Shown in pieces: positions 26,394 through 36,681 of a stretch of 64,000 nt of DNA (within the stretch, counting starts at the first letter, position 1; each line of letters begins with the position of its first letter). The position numbers and the translations under genes are program-made. The notes under the pieces were generated by a model, which saw only the letters and a program-made list of their open reading frames with translations, was not told the DNA's origin and made no database searches. The DNA lies in contig JAISWI010000019.1 in assembly GCA_031270865.1 (NCBI GenBank), forward strand, positions 62,001-126,000, in the 5' to 3' direction. This DNA comes from Oscillospiraceae bacterium. GTDB taxonomy: Bacteria > Bacillota > Clostridia > Christensenellales > Aristaeellaceae.

Positions 26394-27371
26394 ATGGCTG
26401 ACGAGTCGGCGGACCTCAAGCGTAGTTTCAAGGCTGGCTTCTTCGCGTCCCTGTTCAACGACAGGGAGCGCGGCCTAGAGTTGGTCAACGCTGTCCTAGG
26501 TGAAAACTACCCGCCGGGCACCAACGTGACCATTGAGACATTGTCCGGCGTTTTCTTTACGGGTATCCAGAACGACCTCGCGCTGCTGGTTGGCGATACG
26601 GCGCTGTTCCTGTGCGAGCACCAATCCTCAATCAACATGAATATGCCCATTCGCTTCGTCTCGTACTACGGGCGCGTACTGGAGGCGATGGTCGAGAAGC
26701 GGCTGGTCTTCAGGCAAGATGCGCTTCACTTGGCGCGGCCTGTCTTCGTTGTGCTCTATAACGGTATCGCCCCATATCCCGCCAGGGATATATTGAAACT
26801 ATCCCGGTCCTACGAAAATCCGGACGTTCAGCTAACGCGATTGGCAATGGACTCGTTTATCGAGCTGCGCGCGACGGTAATCAACATCCACGCGCCGGAA
26901 AACGCGGAGTTGGTTAGGAAGAGCCCGCACCTATACGCGTACGTTGAGGTCGTGCGGCTAAGCCGCGGGTTCCAGGCTTTAGGCATGGACGCGCGTGAAG
27001 CGGTGACTAAAGCTATACAAGAATGCGTCAATAGGGGCATAATCCCCGACTATTTTAGACAACACGCTCCGGAGGTGATTGGTATGTTGACTGAAGAGTT
27101 TAAGCTTGAAGACTATGTGTGGGCCAGGGAGACCGATGGGGAAGAACGCGGGTTGAAGAAAGGGAGACTGGAAGGACGGCAGGAAGGACGGTTGGAAGGG
27201 AGACTGGAAGGACGGTTGGAAGGCATCCAAATGGGTGAACAGCGCGGTATCCAGATGGGCATAGCTCAACATAACCAAGAGACGGTTCTCCGGATGCGGA
27301 AACTAGGCTGTGACACAGGTTTTATCGCCGCTGTCACAGGCTTAAGCGAAGATGAGATCCTTCGGCTGTGA
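26394..27371 (+). CDS. Rpn-family PD-(D/E)XK nuclease/putative transposase
   Basis: 325 residues. The N-terminal part (about 1-200) matches the Rpn (recombination-promoting nuclease, PDDEXK) family, with Asp61 and the E-x-Q motif Glu75/Gln77 in LCEHQSS. The C-terminal 95 residues hold a Gly/Glu/Arg repeat (several RLEG units, then IQMGEQRGIQMG) and a helical tail ending LSEDEILRL. Rpn proteins in enterobacteria are toxic DNases with anti-phage activity, restrained by a short protein translated from inside the same gene. An internal GGAGG and ATG (27084) are present here. The 3' end is duplicated immediately downstream. Confidence 0.85.
   Translation: MADESADLKRSFKAGFFASLFNDRERGLELVNAVLGENYPPGTNVTIETLSGVFFTGIQNDLALLVGDTALFLCEHQSSINMNMPIRFVSYYGRVLEAMVEKRLVFRQDALHLARPVFVVLYNGIAPYPARDILKLSRSYENPDVQLTRLAMDSFIELRATVINIHAPENAELVRKSPHLYAYVEVVRLSRGFQALGMDAREAVTKAIQECVNRGIIPDYFRQHAPEVIGMLTEEFKLEDYVWARETDGEERGLKKGRLEGRQEGRLEGRLEGRLEGIQMGEQRGIQMGIAQHNQETVLRMRKLGCDTGFIAAVTGLSEDEILRL
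27084..27371 (+). CDS. Possible internal-start short form of the Rpn protein
   Basis: The ATG at 27084 is in frame (residue 231 of the full protein) and preceded by GGAGG at 27071-27075 with 8-nt spacing, a better ribosome site than that of the full-length gene. It would give a 95-residue protein containing only the RLEG repeat and the tail. By analogy with RpnS fragments of enterobacterial Rpn proteins it could act as antitoxin. The initiation signal is seen; translation and role are inferred. Confidence 0.55.
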   Translation: MLTEEFKLEDYVWARETDGEERGLKKGRLEGRQEGRLEGRLEGRLEGIQMGEQRGIQMGIAQHNQETVLRMRKLGCDTGFIAAVTGLSEDEILRL

Positions 27372-27407
27372 CGACCGGATATAATCAATCCGCCGGAGGT
27401 GATTGGT

Positions 27408-27647
27408 ATGTTGACTGAAGAGTTTAAGCTTGAAGACTATGTGTGGGCCATGGAGACCGACGGGGAAGAACGCGGGTTGAAGAAAGGGAGACTGGAAGGC
27501 ATCCAAATGGGTGAACAACGCGGCATCCAGATGGGCATAGCTCAGCATAACAAGGAGACGGTTCTCCGGATGCGGAAACTAGGCTGTGACACAGGTTTTA
27601 TCGCCGCTGTCACAGGCTTAAGCGAAGATGAGATCCTCCGGCTGTGA
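27408..27647 (+). CDS. Stand-alone duplicate of the Rpn C-terminal fragment
   Basis: 79 residues from the ATG at 27408 with the same GGAGG ribosome site as the internal start of the neighbouring gene. Nearly identical to residues 231-325 of that protein, except that 16 residues (48 nt) of the RLEG repeat are missing, one Arg is Met and one Gln is Lys. The reading frame is intact, so selection may maintain it as a separate small protein. It has no nuclease domain and could be a free antitoxin or only a recent duplication remnant. Confidence 0.6.
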   Translation: MLTEEFKLEDYVWAMETDGEERGLKKGRLEGIQMGEQRGIQMGIAQHNKETVLRMRKLGCDTGFIAAVTGLSEDEILRL

Positions 27648-27715
27648 CGACCGGAATGACATGTATTGTCGGTTAACCCCAACAATTCCAAATTGGTTGA
27701 CTATAACAGCCAAAC

Positions 27716-27741
27716 GGCCGCCGGGCCTCAGCGCGGCGGCC
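27716..27741 (-). terminator. Terminator-like hairpin after the coat genes
   Basis: GGCCGCC at 27716-27722 pairs with GGCGGCC at 27735-27741. On the minus strand the hairpin is followed by GTTTGGCTGTT, a modest T-tract, 33 nt after the stop of the CotF-like gene. Confidence 0.6.
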
Positions 27742-27773
27742 ATTCGCGTTATTGGCGCGTGTCCCCGGGGCGG

Positions 27774-28088
27774 TTACATCATCTGGTTGCGGTGGTCGGT
27801 CTCGCGCTGCCTGGTGGAGTTGATGGCGTTCTGCTCGGCGGGCTGGGTCTGGTACCATCCGCGTTGCTGCATCTGTTGGAACAGGTTGAACTGGTCATGG
27901 CTGGTCTGGTCCAGGTGCTGGGCCATCAGCGTGCGCAATGGATGCTGGCTGCCCTCGACCATGTTGGTGGAGTACGCGCTGATCAGCTGCTTCTCCTGCA
28001 CGAGCAGGTCGCCTATCATGTCCTGGTCATTCCACTGCTGGTTTCCCTGGTTACCGCCCGTGTTCATGTTCGCGTTATAATTCGCCAT
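27774..28088 (-). CDS. CotF-like spore coat protein
   Basis: 104 residues, Gln/Asn-rich, with a start (NANMNTGGNQGNQQWND) and a core QDMIGDLLVQEKQLISAYST that match the CotF/coat_F family of Firmicutes; these small helical proteins are assembled into the spore coat. AAGGAGG precedes the ATG. It is second of two coat-type genes in one unit. Confidence 0.8.
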   Translation of the reverse strand: MANYNANMNTGGNQGNQQWNDQDMIGDLLVQEKQLISAYSTNMVEGSQHPLRTLMAQHLDQTSHDQFNLFQQMQQRGWYQTQPAEQNAINSTRQRETDHRNQMM

Positions 28089-28100
28089 TTGCGCGCCTCC

Positions 28101-28304
28101 TTAATTGTTGCCGCCGAGGAAGTTGTACAGCGCGTCAAACCTCGCGCGGTGATGCTGCGCCAGCGTGTTCGCGATGCCCTGCAGCGCCGGGTCCTGCAGC
28201 GTCTTCGCGTACGTGGACGCCTTTCGGTTGGCGCGGTACTCCGCGTCCATCTGGTCCTGGAGCACGGACAGATCCTTGGATGTCAAGCCGCCGTTTGCCT
28301 GCAT
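28101..28304 (-). CDS. Small CotF-related spore coat-like protein
   Basis: 67 residues from the ATG at 28304, which has AAAGGAGG upstream; the longer frame to 28355 has no ribosome site. Sequence such as LTSKDLSVLQDQMDAEYRAN and IANTLAQHHRARFDALYNFL resembles the helical hairpin of CotF-family proteins. It lies 12 nt before the larger CotF-like gene, so both were probably made together in sporulation. Confidence 0.7.
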   Translation of the reverse strand: MQANGGLTSKDLSVLQDQMDAEYRANRKASTYAKTLQDPALQGIANTLAQHHRARFDALYNFLGGNN

Positions 28305-28499
28305 GAGGGGTCCTCCTTTTGTTTTTGGTATTCGGTACAACCCTATTTTTCCCAAGCGGGGCGTGGTTATGCGGTCCGGACAAGATATTATAAAGGAATA
28401 TATTGGCGGCGAGAGCGGGCAGCTACATCCACCATTAACTATAAATATCGTGTAATTATTTTTTATTGACTATCATGAATTAAAATTTCTCAAAACCTC

Positions 28500-28528
28500 T
28501 TGACAAAGCCGCCGCCGCGTGATAGATT
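28500..28528 (+). promoter_or_regulatory. Sigma-A promoter of the hrcA-grpE-dnaK operon
   Basis: TTGACA at 28500-28505, 17 nt and TAGATT at 28523-28528, directly ahead of the CIRCE operator. Confidence 0.88.
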
Positions 28529-28531
28529 ATG

Positions 28532-28558
28532 TTAGCACTCTCTCTCGTTGAGTGCTAA
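28532..28558. promoter_or_regulatory. CIRCE operator (HrcA binding site)
   Basis: Perfect CIRCE inverted repeat: TTAGCACTC (28532-28540), 9-nt spacer, GAGTGCTAA (28550-28558). Placed at the transcription start, so HrcA binding would block initiation and heat shock would relieve it. Confidence 0.97.
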
Positions 28559-28613
28559 CGGACGCGGACGCGTAACGCGCTCGTGTCAGTCAAACTCGAT
28601 TGGAGGGCCGCGT

Positions 28614-29654
28614 GTGGACATCGACGAACGGAAACTGCGGATCCTTCACGCGATCATAGACGACTACATCATGACGGCCATACCCGTCGGGTCGCGGACG
28701 GTCTCGAAGAAATACAACGTGGGCGGGCTGTCGTCGGCCACGATCCGCAACGAGATGAGCGACCTTGAGGCGCTGGGCTACCTGGACCAGCCGCACACAT
28801 CGGCGGGGCGCGTGCCGTCGGCCAAGGCCTATCGGCTGTATGTGGAGTCGCTGCTGGACTCCGCGCCCAAGCTCACGCCCGGGGAGAGCGCAAAGCTGCG
28901 CGGCCAGCTCACCGCGAGGGAGCGGCAGCTGCGCGACCTGTTGGAACGCGCGGCTCGCGCGGTTGCCGAGGCGACCGGATACACGACAGTCGTCGCGGGT
29001 CCGGCGGCGCGGGAACAGCGCCTGCGGAGCATCCAGATCGTCCCGGTATCGGAACGCGCCGCGCTGCTGGTCATCGTAACGGACGCGGCGGTGTTCAAGG
29101 ATACCATGATGCGCACCGACGAGGACGCGTCAGCTGAGCAGCTGTTCTACATATCGCGCATGCTGACAGAGCACCTGCAGGGCCTGACGGTCGGGGAGAT
29201 CGGGCCTAGGCTTAAGATGATGCAGTCAAACCTGCGGGAGCACGCGCGGGTAGTGCGCTCGCTGATCGACGCGATGGGCCGGATCGGGCGCGAGGCCGCG
29301 GACACCCGGGAGATCGCGGTGGGCGGCGGGTCGAACATACTCCAGTTCCCGGAATACAGCGACGCGAACAAGGCCCGCGCGTTCCTGACGACGCTCGAGG
29401 CGCGGGAACATCTCCGGGCGCTGTTGGCGGCTGGGCAGGGCGGGACGCTCACGCTCAGAATCGGCGCCGAAACGGGGATGCCCGGGATGGAGGAGTGCGC
29501 GATGATCACCGCGTCATACACGGCGGCGGGCGAGCATCCCGGCGCGATCAGCGTGATCGGGCCTGTCCGGATGCGGTATGGCCACGTTTTGAGCGTGCTT
29601 GAGTTCATGACGCGCTGCCTGAGCGAGGCGCTGTTGATGTCGGTCGACCTATAG
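28614..29654 (+). CDS. hrcA: Heat-inducible transcription repressor HrcA
   Basis: 346 residues from the GTG at 28614 with GGAGG upstream; the ATG at 28548 lies within CIRCE and is not used. The winged-helix start VDIDERKLRILHAIIDDYI and the recognition segment GLSSATIRNEMSDLEALGYL are typical, as is PHTSAGRVPSAKAYRLYV. HrcA represses class I heat-shock genes through CIRCE and is folded into active form by GroE. First gene of the operon, so it is autoregulated. Confidence 0.97.
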   Translation: MDIDERKLRILHAIIDDYIMTAIPVGSRTVSKKYNVGGLSSATIRNEMSDLEALGYLDQPHTSAGRVPSAKAYRLYVESLLDSAPKLTPGESAKLRGQLTARERQLRDLLERAARAVAEATGYTTVVAGPAAREQRLRSIQIVPVSERAALLVIVTDAAVFKDTMMRTDEDASAEQLFYISRMLTEHLQGLTVGEIGPRLKMMQSNLREHARVVRSLIDAMGRIGREAADTREIAVGGGSNILQFPEYSDANKARAFLTTLEAREHLRALLAAGQGGTLTLRIGAETGMPGMEECAMITASYTAAGEHPGAISVIGPVRMRYGHVLSVLEFMTRCLSEALLMSVDL

Positions 29655-29718
29655 GACTGCCTTATAACGGTATATACAGGAAAAACCCGCCGCCGCGCGG
29701 ATACAAGGAGTGATGGGT

Positions 29719-32177
<2,459 letters not shown>

Positions 32178-32195
32178 GTGGGTTCAGTGAGCGGC

Positions 32196-32248
32196 GCCCT
32201 CCGCCGCTGGGGTGATTGGAAACGCCCTAGCTAACGCCTGCGGAGGGC
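32196..32248. repeat. Inverted repeat after dnaK
   Basis: GCCCTCCGC (32196-32204) pairs with GCGGAGGGC (32240-32248). It starts 19 nt after the dnaK stop; there is no T-tract, so it is not a classical terminator. It abuts a copy of the dispersed palindromic repeat. Confidence 0.6.
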
Positions 32249-32310
32249 TTCGCGTCGCCCCCTCTGCCGCTTCGGTGGCGTCTCCTCTAAAGGGGCGGCG
32301 CGAATCCCCC
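32249..32310 (+). repeat. Dispersed palindromic repeat, copy 1
   Basis: One copy of the family described in the findings: CGCCCCCTCTGCCGC, a short loop, GGTGGCGTCTCCTCTAAAGG, then GGCGGCG. Outer and inner arms can fold into a nested hairpin. Confidence 0.8.
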
Positions 32311-32354
32311 GACTAGTAACAGCAGGAAACCTCCGCGCCCCAAGGAGATAAACC

Positions 32355-33422
32355 ATGCGAAAACGCGTCATCCTGACTGGCGGCGGCACCGCGGGCCACG
32401 TCACGCCGCATCTCGCGCTGATCCCGCGCCTGAAAGCGGACGGCTGGGACATCCACTACATCGGCACAGCCGACGGCATAGAGCGCAAGCTCATCGCGCA
32501 AATCCCAGGCGTCGAGTATCATACCGTGCCCAGCGGGAAACTGCGCCGTTATTTTGACATAAAGAACCTCACCGACCCGTTTAAGGTGATTAGCGGCGTG
32601 GGCAAGGCGTTCGCGCTCGTCGGGAAGATAAAGCCGGGCATCGTGTTCAGCAAGGGCGGATTCGTGTCGGTGCCGGTTGTGTACGGCGCGTGGATGCGCC
32701 GCGTCCCTGTCGTGCTGCACGAGAGCGACATCACCCCGGGATTGGCCAACAGGATCACCGCGCCGTTCGCGAAAGCGGTATGCGCGACGTTCCCCGAGGC
32801 GGCGAAGGCCATCGGGCCTAAGGGCGTTTACACCGGTACGCCACTGCGCGAAACCCTGTTCGAGGGCAGCAGGAAGCGCGGCCTCGCGCTGGCCGGGTTC
32901 AACGGAACGAAGCCCGTCCTGCTGATGATGGGCGGGAGCACGGGCGCGGCCAGCGTCAACGCCGCGCTGCGCGAGTCCCTGCCCGGATTGCTGCCGAAGT
33001 TCGACATACTTCATATTGCGGGCAAGGGCAACATGGACGCGTCGCTGAACCGGACCGACGGCTACCGCCAGTTCGAGTATATGGACGCGCGGCTGCCCGA
33101 CGCGCTGGCGGCGGCGGATATCATGCTGTCACGCGCGGGAGCGAACACGCTAAGCGAGATTCTCGCGCTGCGCATACCGTCGCTGCTGGTACCGTACCCG
33201 CTGAGCGCGAGCCGGGGCGACCAGGTGCTCAACGCCAGGTCGTTCGAGGAACGGGGCTTCGCGATGGTTCTGGAACAGGAACGCATGACCGCTAAGACGT
33301 TGGTTATGGCGATAGAATCACTGTATGACAGGCGCGAGGCGATCGCCTCAAAGATGCGCGGGGAGCCAGTCAGCAACGGCATAGCGGGCGTTATAGAGCA
33401 GATAGAGAAGTACGCGCTGTAG
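32355..33422 (+). CDS. murG: Undecaprenyl-PP-MurNAc-pentapeptide GlcNAc transferase (MurG)
   Basis: 355 residues. Makes lipid II at the inner face of the membrane from lipid I and UDP-GlcNAc. GT-B glycosyltransferase with the N-terminal motif ILTGGGTAGHVTPHLAL and, in the second domain, a GG-S-x-G-A loop (MMGGSTGAASVN) and LSRAGANTLSEILALRIPSLLVPY. Usually part of the division/wall cluster; here it stands alone behind dnaK, with a repeat between them. Confidence 0.95.
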   Translation: MRKRVILTGGGTAGHVTPHLALIPRLKADGWDIHYIGTADGIERKLIAQIPGVEYHTVPSGKLRRYFDIKNLTDPFKVISGVGKAFALVGKIKPGIVFSKGGFVSVPVVYGAWMRRVPVVLHESDITPGLANRITAPFAKAVCATFPEAAKAIGPKGVYTGTPLRETLFEGSRKRGLALAGFNGTKPVLLMMGGSTGAASVNAALRESLPGLLPKFDILHIAGKGNMDASLNRTDGYRQFEYMDARLPDALAAADIMLSRAGANTLSEILALRIPSLLVPYPLSASRGDQVLNARSFEERGFAMVLEQERMTAKTLVMAIESLYDRREAIASKMRGEPVSNGIAGVIEQIEKYAL

Positions 33423-33444
33423 TCTTCTGGGATTGTAGGTATGT

Positions 33445-33464
33445 AGGGCGGCGCTTGCCGCCCT
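33445..33464 (+). terminator. GC-rich hairpin after murG
   Basis: AGGGCGGC-GCTT-GCCGCCCT is a perfect 8-bp hairpin lying between murG and the convergent membrane protein gene. It lacks a T-tract, so its terminator role is uncertain. Confidence 0.4.
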
Positions 33465-33483
33465 GTCGCGCCTCCCACGCCTG

Positions 33484-34182
33484 TTAATTCAGGAACCGCA
33501 TATTCGGGAACGCCGTCTTCATCACGCCGTCAGGGTAACGCAGGTCAATCCAACGCGCCCAGTCAGCGGCATTGGCTACGCCGCTTACGCGCTCGCGCCA
33601 GCGGATCATCGCGGCGACCGTCAGCCCAGCGTCAGCCAGCAGCAGCGCGGCAGCCACGACCGTAAACGTTATCCCCAACCAGGACGGCGTCCACCAGAAA
33701 ATCCGCTCGAAGAACGGCTGAGCGATCCACACCCACGTGACCGATAACGCGCCCCAGGCCACGAACGACCACAGGTATACCCTGCCGTCAATGTTCAACA
33801 GCCTCCGCGAATAATCCCACGACCGGGTGCCGAACGCGGTCTCTTGAAGCCACGACGCGCCGTATTCCAATGCGGAACAGGCTATAGCCCCGACCAGGAA
33901 TACCCCGGCGGCCTCGCGCCAGCCTTTGGGCGAGATCGTGAGCCAACCGAACAAAAGGTACAGCGCGACCGCGCCAACCCCGTATATCGTGTTGAATGGC
34001 CCGTAGAGCAGCCCGGCCCGGCGCGATAACTGGCCGTTGCGGATTAACTCCATCATCGTCTCAAATAAGCTTCCGAATATGGCTCCGATAACGAAATACC
34101 ATATGATTTTGCATAAGTGGCTTCGGGCGAACAGGTTTGTATTAGCTCGCCCAAGAGCCGCCGATGAGTTTAAGGGGGACAT
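33484..34182 (-). CDS. CmpB-like putative ABC transporter permease (DUF/PF06541 type)
   Basis: 232 residues from the ATG at 34182, with GGAGGGAGG upstream; the open frame extends far upstream but without a start signal. About five transmembrane segments, with FVIGAIFGSLFETM, GLLYGPFNTIYGVGAVALY and YGASWLQETAFGTRSWDYS as family signatures. Named after ABC_trans_CmpB, but its transport role is unproven and no ABC ATPase is adjacent. Confidence 0.8.
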   Translation of the reverse strand: MSPLNSSAALGRANTNLFARSHLCKIIWYFVIGAIFGSLFETMMELIRNGQLSRRAGLLYGPFNTIYGVGAVALYLLFGWLTISPKGWREAAGVFLVGAIACSALEYGASWLQETAFGTRSWDYSRRLLNIDGRVYLWSFVAWGALSVTWVWIAQPFFERIFWWTPSWLGITFTVVAAALLLADAGLTVAAMIRWRERVSGVANAADWARWIDLRYPDGVMKTAFPNMRFLN

Positions 34183-34613
34183 GGCTATCAGCCTCCCTCC
34201 GTATGTATCATACGCGGGGAGTTGATTGCCGTGACTGTATTCGGTTATGGCCAGGCTTTTAGAAGCGCGCCGCTTACGCCGCCACGAGGGTCCAGCGTCA
34301 CGCTGGTCAGGGGTCAAGGGGGGTGAAACCCCCTTGCGGGGTCTGGGGCAGCGCCCCAGCGTTCCCAACCCCCGCGCCACATTACCCGCATTCCCCGTTA
34401 GGTAAAAGGCGCAAGCGCGTTCGCTCCGCAGAGCGAACAGCGGGTAAGGCGACTGCCTTGTTAGCATTGACTCCGCGCTTGCCGCGCTCCGATGGTTCCG
34501 CGCCTGCTTCGCAATCATCGGCCCTCGCCCCCCTATCGCTGCGGCGGCATCCCCCCTAAAGGGGCGACAAGGGTGGGATGCCCCGCGCCTCTATCATTAA
34601 ACGGCCTACGCTT
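34183..34613. repeat. Intergenic repeat island (no gene seen)
   Basis: About 430 bp without a convincing gene. Near 34310-34375 are CAAGGGGGG-TGAA-CCCCCTTG and CTGGGGC-AGCG-CCCCAG-like inverted repeats. Further on, CGTTCGCTC/GAGCGAACAGCG arms lie at about 34420-34445. A degraded copy of the dispersed palindrome (copy 2) is at 34525-34577. This looks like an accumulation of palindromic repeats rather than coding sequence. Confidence 0.6.
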
Positions 34614-35639
34614 TTACCGCTGAACGCGGCCCGAGACGCTTCCGCCGGCCAGCGCCTTGACTTCGTCGACGGTTACGCGGTTGAAGTCGCCCTCGATGGT
34701 ATGTTTGAGCGCGGAGGCGGCCACGGCGAAGTTGATCGCGGAGGCGTTGTCGAAGCCGCTTAGCAGCGAGTATATCAATCCGCCGCCGAACGCGTCGCCG
34801 CCGCCCACGCGGTCGACGATCCGGACGCTGTACTTGCGTGAGCGCGCCGCCGAATCGGCCGCGCGGTCATAGAGCAGACCAGACCAATCGTTATCGTTAG
34901 CGGAGAAACTCTCCCGGAGAGTGAAGGCGACCTTCGCGCATCCGAACGTATCCGCAAGCCGTTTCGCCAACGCGCGGTAACCGGACTCGCTCAACTGTCC
35001 GCCCTCGATATCGCTGCCCTCGGCCGCGATCCCGAACACGTCCTGGCTATCCTCCTCGTTGGCGATCATCACATCGACATACTGGGCGAGCGCGGTCATG
35101 GTCTGCTTGGCCTTCTCGCGTGACCATAGGTTTTTCCTATAGTTGAGGTCACACGAGATGGTAAGGCCTTTAGCCTTTGCCGCCTGGCACGCCTCCAGCG
35201 TCACCGCGGTCGCGCTGTCGGAGAGCGCGGGGGTGATGCCCGTCCAGTGGAACCAATCCGCTCCGTCGAACGCGCTGTCCCAGTCGACCATACCCGGCTC
35301 GATGGTCGCGATGCTGGAATGCTTGCGGTCGTAGACGACCTTGGATGGGCGCATCGACGCGCCCTTCTCGACGAAGTAGATGCCGACGCGGTCGCCGCCC
35401 CGGGCGATATGGGCGGTATCGACATTCATTGAGCGCAGGGTCTGTATTGCCAGTTCGCCTATGGGATTATTGGGGAAGCGCGTGACAAACCGCGCGTCCA
35501 CGCCGTAATTGGCCAGCGACACGGCGACGTTGGCCTCCGCGCCGCCGAATGTCAGTTCCAGCCTGTCCGCCTGGCTGATACGCAGGTATCCCGGCGGAAC
35601 CAGCCGCATCATCAACTCGCCGAAACATACCGCTCTCAT
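34614..35639 (-). CDS. kdgK: 2-keto-3-deoxygluconate kinase (PfkB family)
   Basis: 341 residues from the ATG at 35639, which overlaps the uxuA stop (ATGA). PfkB sugar kinase with the substrate region FGGAEANVAVSLANYG and the ATP/catalytic motif DRVGGGDAFGGGLIY (base in GDAFG). It would phosphorylate KDG, the product of the mannonate dehydratase encoded directly upstream. That context supports KDG over other sugars. Confidence 0.85.
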   Translation of the reverse strand: MRAVCFGELMMRLVPPGYLRISQADRLELTFGGAEANVAVSLANYGVDARFVTRFPNNPIGELAIQTLRSMNVDTAHIARGGDRVGIYFVEKGASMRPSKVVYDRKHSSIATIEPGMVDWDSAFDGADWFHWTGITPALSDSATAVTLEACQAAKAKGLTISCDLNYRKNLWSREKAKQTMTALAQYVDVMIANEEDSQDVFGIAAEGSDIEGGQLSESGYRALAKRLADTFGCAKVAFTLRESFSANDNDWSGLLYDRAADSAARSRKYSVRIVDRVGGGDAFGGGLIYSLLSGFDNASAINFAVAASALKHTIEGDFNRVTVDEVKALAGGSVSGRVQR

Positions 35640-36673
35640 AAGCTCTTCACTATCCCTTCCCACAGTCCGGTAAGGTATGCCGCGCCCAACGCGCGGTCGT
35701 AGAGGCCGTAGCCCGGTTTACCCGTCTCGCCCCATATCATGCGCCCGTGGTCTGGCCGGACGTATCCGTCGAAGCCGTTAACGGCCAGCGCGCGCATAAT
35801 CCCGAACATGTCCAGCGAGCCGCAGTCGGTGGGGTGCGCGGCCTCGCGGAACTGGCGCTCGCCCGTTATCAGAATGTTGCGGGCGTGGACGAAATGGATC
35901 TTGCGCGGCCATTGGTTGATTATGCCGACGAGGTCGTTGGCGGGGTCCGCGCCCAGCGATCCCGCGCAAAGCGTGATACCGTTGCGGTCGGAGGGCTCAA
36001 GCGCGAACAGCCGCCCATAACCCTTCGCGCCCGTGATGATCCGCGGCAGACCGAACAAGCTCCACGGCGGGTCGTCGGGGTGGATGGCCATGCTGATGCC
36101 AACCTCATCGCACACGGGGATCACGGCGTGGAGGAACCGTCCGAGGTTTTCCCACAACCGCTCGGAGTCGACGCGCGAGTAAGCGGCCAGCAGCCCGCGC
36201 ATCTCCTCGCGGGTGTAGCTCTCGTCCCAGCCGGGCAGCGAAAGCTCGCTGAAGGATGGATCCATCGCGAGGACGGCGGCCTCGTCGTATGCCAGAGCGG
36301 TGGAGCCGTCGGGCAGCTGTTGGGCGAGTTCGCTGCGCAGCCAGTCGAACACGGGCATAAAGTTGTAGCAGACCACCTTCACGCCGACGGCAGCCAGGTG
36401 GCGCAGGTTTTCGGCGAACACGGCGGTCAGCGCGTCGGCGTCGGGAGCGCCCAGCTTGATATGCTCATGCACCGGGACGCTCTCGACCACCTCGAATGTC
36501 AGGCCGCGCCCATTGGCCCGCGCCTTCAGCGACTCGACGCGCTCGACAGGCCAGACTTCGCCAACGGGCACATCGTATACCGCGCTGACTATGCCGCGTA
36601 TGCCGGGGATCTGAGCGATCTTGTCCAGCGTCACGGGGTCATTGTCGCCATACCAACGGAATGTCATCTTCAT
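35636..36673 (-). CDS. uxuA: Mannonate dehydratase
   Basis: 345 residues from the ATG at 36673; a GTG at 36685 overlaps the previous stop and is an alternative that adds four residues. MKMTFRWYGDNDPVTLDKI at the start and a RPDHGRMIWGE motif near the C-terminus are characteristic. The enzyme converts D-mannonate to 2-keto-3-deoxygluconate in glucuronate breakdown. Overlaps both neighbours, so it sits inside a three-gene operon. Confidence 0.95.
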   Translation of the reverse strand: MKMTFRWYGDNDPVTLDKIAQIPGIRGIVSAVYDVPVGEVWPVERVESLKARANGRGLTFEVVESVPVHEHIKLGAPDADALTAVFAENLRHLAAVGVKVVCYNFMPVFDWLRSELAQQLPDGSTALAYDEAAVLAMDPSFSELSLPGWDESYTREEMRGLLAAYSRVDSERLWENLGRFLHAVIPVCDEVGISMAIHPDDPPWSLFGLPRIITGAKGYGRLFALEPSDRNGITLCAGSLGADPANDLVGIINQWPRKIHFVHARNILITGERQFREAAHPTDCGSLDMFGIMRALAVNGFDGYVRPDHGRMIWGETGKPGYGLYDRALGAAYLTGLWEGIVKSL

Positions 36674-36681
36674 GCCGCGCG

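Larger units (their letters stand above)
27069..27655 (+). repeat. Tandem duplication of the Rpn gene 3' end
   Basis: Unit 1 is 27069-27379 (311 nt) and unit 2 is 27393-27655 (263 nt). The unit starts at the Shine-Dalgarno (CCGGAGGTGATTGGTATG) and ends at GTGACGACCGGA just after the stop codon, so each unit is a complete ribosome-site-to-stop cassette. The size difference is 48 nt lost from the internal repeat. Confidence 0.9.

Noticed and set aside
28548-28613. Upstream ATG (28548) start for hrcA
   Set aside because: It lies inside the CIRCE operator and gives an extra 22 residues unlike HrcA; the GTG at 28614 has a Shine-Dalgarno.
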